DNA of 64,000 nucleotides, from the NCBI RefSeq assembly GCF_001949145.1, contig NW_019091406.1:1132742-1196741 (forward strand), given 5' to 3'. A program made the position numbers and the translations under genes. Position 1 is the stretch's first letter, and each line of letters starts with the position of its first letter. Origin of the DNA: Acanthaster planci (Eukaryota; Echinodermata; Asteroidea; Valvatida; Acanthasteridae). Below are positions 62,301 to 64,000 of the stretch, piece after piece. The notes beneath the pieces are model-generated. The model was given only the letters and a program-made list of their open reading frames with translations. It ran no database searches and was not told the DNA's origin.

Positions 62301-62978
62301 AAAAAGGTCTCTCCATGACAACCGCTTGGTGGTGCACTGCAGTGTGAATCACCTGTATTGGAGGGCAAAAGGGCGGAGCGACTACAGACTAATCCAAGGA
62401 GATGTCACTGCTCTGGTGGCACCACAATCTCATGTACACATGGTTGCATGCCAAATTTTGATGCATGCACATCAGGCAAGCCACAGCAACCAACCAGATG
62501 AAGAGACACGTCCACAAGCATGGTGATGCCGCGGGAACAGCTACTATTTTTGGTCGCTGAATTAGTCAATACCATTTTTTGTACGTGTCCTCACATGTAG
62601 ACCAAGAAAAAGAGACTGGTTGGGTTGACCTTTTAAACGAGACACCCAACAGCCAAAACTAGACATTCCATTACAACTAGTTGTTTGTGCTCCATGCAAA
62701 GCGCGCATATACATGCATTGATGCCCCAATGCACTGACTTCATAGTGTGTAAAAACACACCATTTCTTGTTCAAAGGTATAGCTCAAGTGTCAAGCTGTG
62801 AGACAATGTAAGGTGCAAATATAAATTAATAGTCTTTCACCATTAGTATGTATCTCCTGAAAGTGTGCAGTTAGCTCGATACGTACATGAGCCATTTCTT
62901 CTCTGTCCGAACTCCCCTCTTGTAGCCCGACAGCAAGTCAAAGCTGAAGCGGAGGGTCTGCACACAGGTGTAGGCGAA
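56261..62978 (-). CDS. AOX: Alternative oxidase (AOX), partial: six C-terminal exons
   Basis: AOX is the inner-mitochondrial-membrane di-iron quinol oxidase that passes electrons from ubiquinol to oxygen, bypassing complexes III and IV. The exons, in order, are 62978-62887, 61757-61639, 59980-59888, 58272-58160, 57089-57012 and 56386-56261. They total 621 nt in one frame (phases 2, 1, 1, 0, 0), giving 206 residues and a TGA stop. All six family di-iron ligands are visible: Glu in [13 protein letters not shown], Glu and His in [11 protein letters not shown], Glu in [11 protein letters not shown], and Glu and His in IRADEAHHR. The N-terminal part, including the mitochondrial targeting peptide, is missing from the window. 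Introns are long and carry fold-back repeats. No obvious poly(A) signal lies close to the stop; a TTTATT (AATAAA on the minus strand) occurs near 54.47 kb. Confidence 0.96.
57012..57089 (-). CDS. AOX: AOX exon: [12 protein letters not shown] segment
   Basis: The exon is 78 nt, phase 0 to 0. It encodes [20 protein letters not shown] and RYWKLK, the conserved PAPxIAxxYW region in a slightly changed form (AAPD). The donor is GTCAGT. Confidence 0.93.
58160..58272 (-). CDS. AOX: AOX exon: [15 protein letters not shown] segment
   Basis: The exon is 113 nt, phase 1 to 0. It encodes [12 protein letters not shown] (membrane-associated helix) and [20 protein letters not shown] with the third ligand Glu. 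The donor is GTAACC. Confidence 0.97.
58910..59070. mobile_element. Small fold-back element in AOX intron, copy 1
   Basis: The ends are inverted: CAGAGCTGTATACAGAG (58911) against CTCTATACACAACTCTG (59053-59069). So are the inner arms: ATTGTGGAAACAAAATG (58937) against CATTTTGTTTCCAACAAT (59012). It is a MITE-like element of about 160 bp with a diverged direct copy 0.75 kb away. Confidence 0.65.
59664..59850. mobile_element. Small fold-back element in AOX intron, copy 2
   Basis: It is a diverged direct copy of 58910-59070. ACTTTGGAACCAAAATGGCC matches TTGTGGAAACAAAATGGCAG, and TTCTGCTTCCAACAATTGAG matches TTTTGTTTCCAACAATGGTG. It ends close to the AOX exon at 59888. Confidence 0.6.
59888..59980 (-). 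CDS. AOX: AOX exon: [11 protein letters not shown] iron-binding segment
   Basis: The exon is 93 nt, phase 1 to 1. It encodes [20 protein letters not shown] and [11 protein letters not shown]. The Glu and His of ENERMH are iron ligands in the family. Confidence 0.97.
61639..61757 (-). CDS. AOX: AOX exon: [13 protein letters not shown] segment with first iron-ligand Glu
   Basis: The exon is 119 nt, phase 2 to 1. It encodes [20 protein letters not shown] and [19 protein letters not shown], hallmarks of AOX. The split Glu codon continues into the next exon. Confidence 0.97.
62887..62978 (-). CDS. AOX: AOX exon: [14 protein letters not shown] segment
   Basis: The exon is 92 nt, phase 0 to 2, between a GCTTTTAG acceptor and a GTACGT donor. 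It encodes the conserved region before the first di-iron ligand, ending EKKWL plus a split Ile. It is the most 5' AOX exon I can find. Confidence 0.93.
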
Positions 62979-63808
62979 CTAAAAGCATGCAGAGAGAAGC
63001 CAAGTCAGTAACAGACAAGCAGACAGGCCAGAAACCTCAAAGCATTTGTAGGGACTCCTTTGTTTGGGTTTTATTGCATGCATGGTTTCACTGTAAGTCA
63101 TTATCAGCAGCCTTCATTCATGACTGAGTTTAATTTTATTTTATTTTTTCTTCAGTACGCATTTATGTTGTTAATGAAAACTGACATTCTAATGACAAAA
63201 ATACCAATGATATTTGTATCTGATTTGTATTTTTATAGCATGTAATGATCTAAGAGAGGTATGGCAGTTTTCCATAAAAAAGCAATCCATCAAGTGCTCT
63301 GGTCAGGACTCAGACGATACCACATTCAAATTATTCTGAAAATTCCTGGCTTACATGGTAACCACAGCTATGATACACGTACAGTTCCATTAACCTCTGC
63401 TCTGAAGCTGCTCTTTACATGCTACTGTAGTTGGGTGGATACGTATGTAAATGTATATGCCAATTTTCTTTACAGGAAGGGCAATGCGAGGATGCAATGC
63501 CCTTACGGATGAATGGAGACTCCGAATGAAGAGAATTAGAAGATGCCATTTGCAGGCAGAAGGATGAACTTAGCACAGCCTTGGAGTGTGTGGATGCTAG
63601 TGTTGTTGACTCAAGTTGTTGACTCGGATTCAAGTCAGGATTTGAGCAGCCATTTTTTACTTGAGACTTGCCATGACAAATACTCAAGTCATTTTAGAGG
63701 ATGTATACGTGTCAAAACAAATGTTTAAGGGACCATACAGTATAATGTAATTGTTTTACCACAACTCTTAACCCTCCTATGCTGAAGTCACTCTTTGGGT
63801 CATTTGGT
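62979..63808. other. AOX intron or upstream sequence
   Basis: No further AOX exon can be recognised here. The missing 5' exons are expected to the right of the gap or outside the window. Confidence 0.5.
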
Positions 63809-63935
63809 NNNNNNNNNNNNNNNNNNNNNNNNNNNNNNNNNNNNNNNNNNNNNNNNNNNNNNNNNNNNNNNNNNNNNNNNNNNNNNNNNNNNNNNNNNNN
63901 NNNNNNNNNNNNNNNNNNNNNNNNNNNNNNNNNNN
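63809..63935. other. Assembly gap (127 N)
   Basis: A run of N bases. The flanks share GGGTCATTT (63797 and 63973), suggesting that an unresolved local repeat caused the gap. Confidence 0.98.
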
Positions 63936-64000
63936 ACTGTTTCATGTGACATGGACTGCACAAAAGACCCTGGGTCATTTTGTGCTGACAACCTACTGTG

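Noticed and set aside
1-64000. Bacterial or phage-type features (operons, CRISPR, ribosome binding sites)
   Set aside because: Gene structure is intron-rich and animal-like. No repeat-spacer arrays or operon-like coding were seen.

Overview
This is eukaryotic, animal-type nuclear DNA. Short exons have GT/AG boundaries and are separated by long AT-rich introns, with no operons. The protein families suggest a marine invertebrate: mucin-like SEA-domain receptors and a mitochondrial alternative oxidase (AOX), an enzyme absent from vertebrates and most insects. The frequent palindrome TACATGTA fits amphioxus, hemichordate or lophotrochozoan genomes, but I cannot name the species from this window.

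Layout. Four genes were assembled by hand, all on the minus strand. Three are tandem paralogues encoding small type-I membrane mucins: gene 1 (about 0.3-6.4 kb, 306 aa), gene 2 (about 14.4-19.7 kb, 467 aa, two SEA domains) and gene 3 (about 27.4-33.6 kb, 500 aa). Each is built as signal peptide, Thr/Ala/Pro-rich exon(s), SEA domain split over two exons, short stalk exon, then one exon carrying the transmembrane helix and a short cytoplasmic tail. Every module boundary is a phase-1 intron and every SEA domain has a phase-0 intron in its middle, so summed exon lengths are exact multiples of three in all three genes. The fourth gene, at 56.3-63.0 kb, is the C-terminal 206 codons of AOX in six exons. 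Its 5' exons lie beyond the right edge or in the N gap.

Between genes. The 6.7-14.4 kb interval has only two weak plus-strand exon candidates. The 19.8-27.3 kb interval holds a diverged tandem duplication of about 1 kb whose first copy looks like a promoter plus non-coding first exon for gene 2. The 34.2-56.2 kb interval appears gene-free. It holds a decayed LINE reverse-transcriptase fragment near 44 kb bracketed by inverted repeat copies, a tRNA-like SINE remnant near 47 kb, simple AAAAC-type repeats and short hairpins. Fold-back (MITE-like) elements sit in introns of gene 1 (0.75-1.1 kb and 3.2-3.9 kb) and of AOX (58.9-59.1 and 59.7-59.85 kb).

How the genes relate. The three mucins form one locally expanded family of cell-surface proteins, each with a GS[IV][IV]A-type SEA autoproteolysis site, a conserved cysteine pair inside the SEA domain and a shared cytoplasmic motif. 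The most unusual content is this family: exon-shuffled architecture, a shared 18-nt microexon, internal SEA duplication and fast-changing mucin repeats. AOX has no evident functional link to it.
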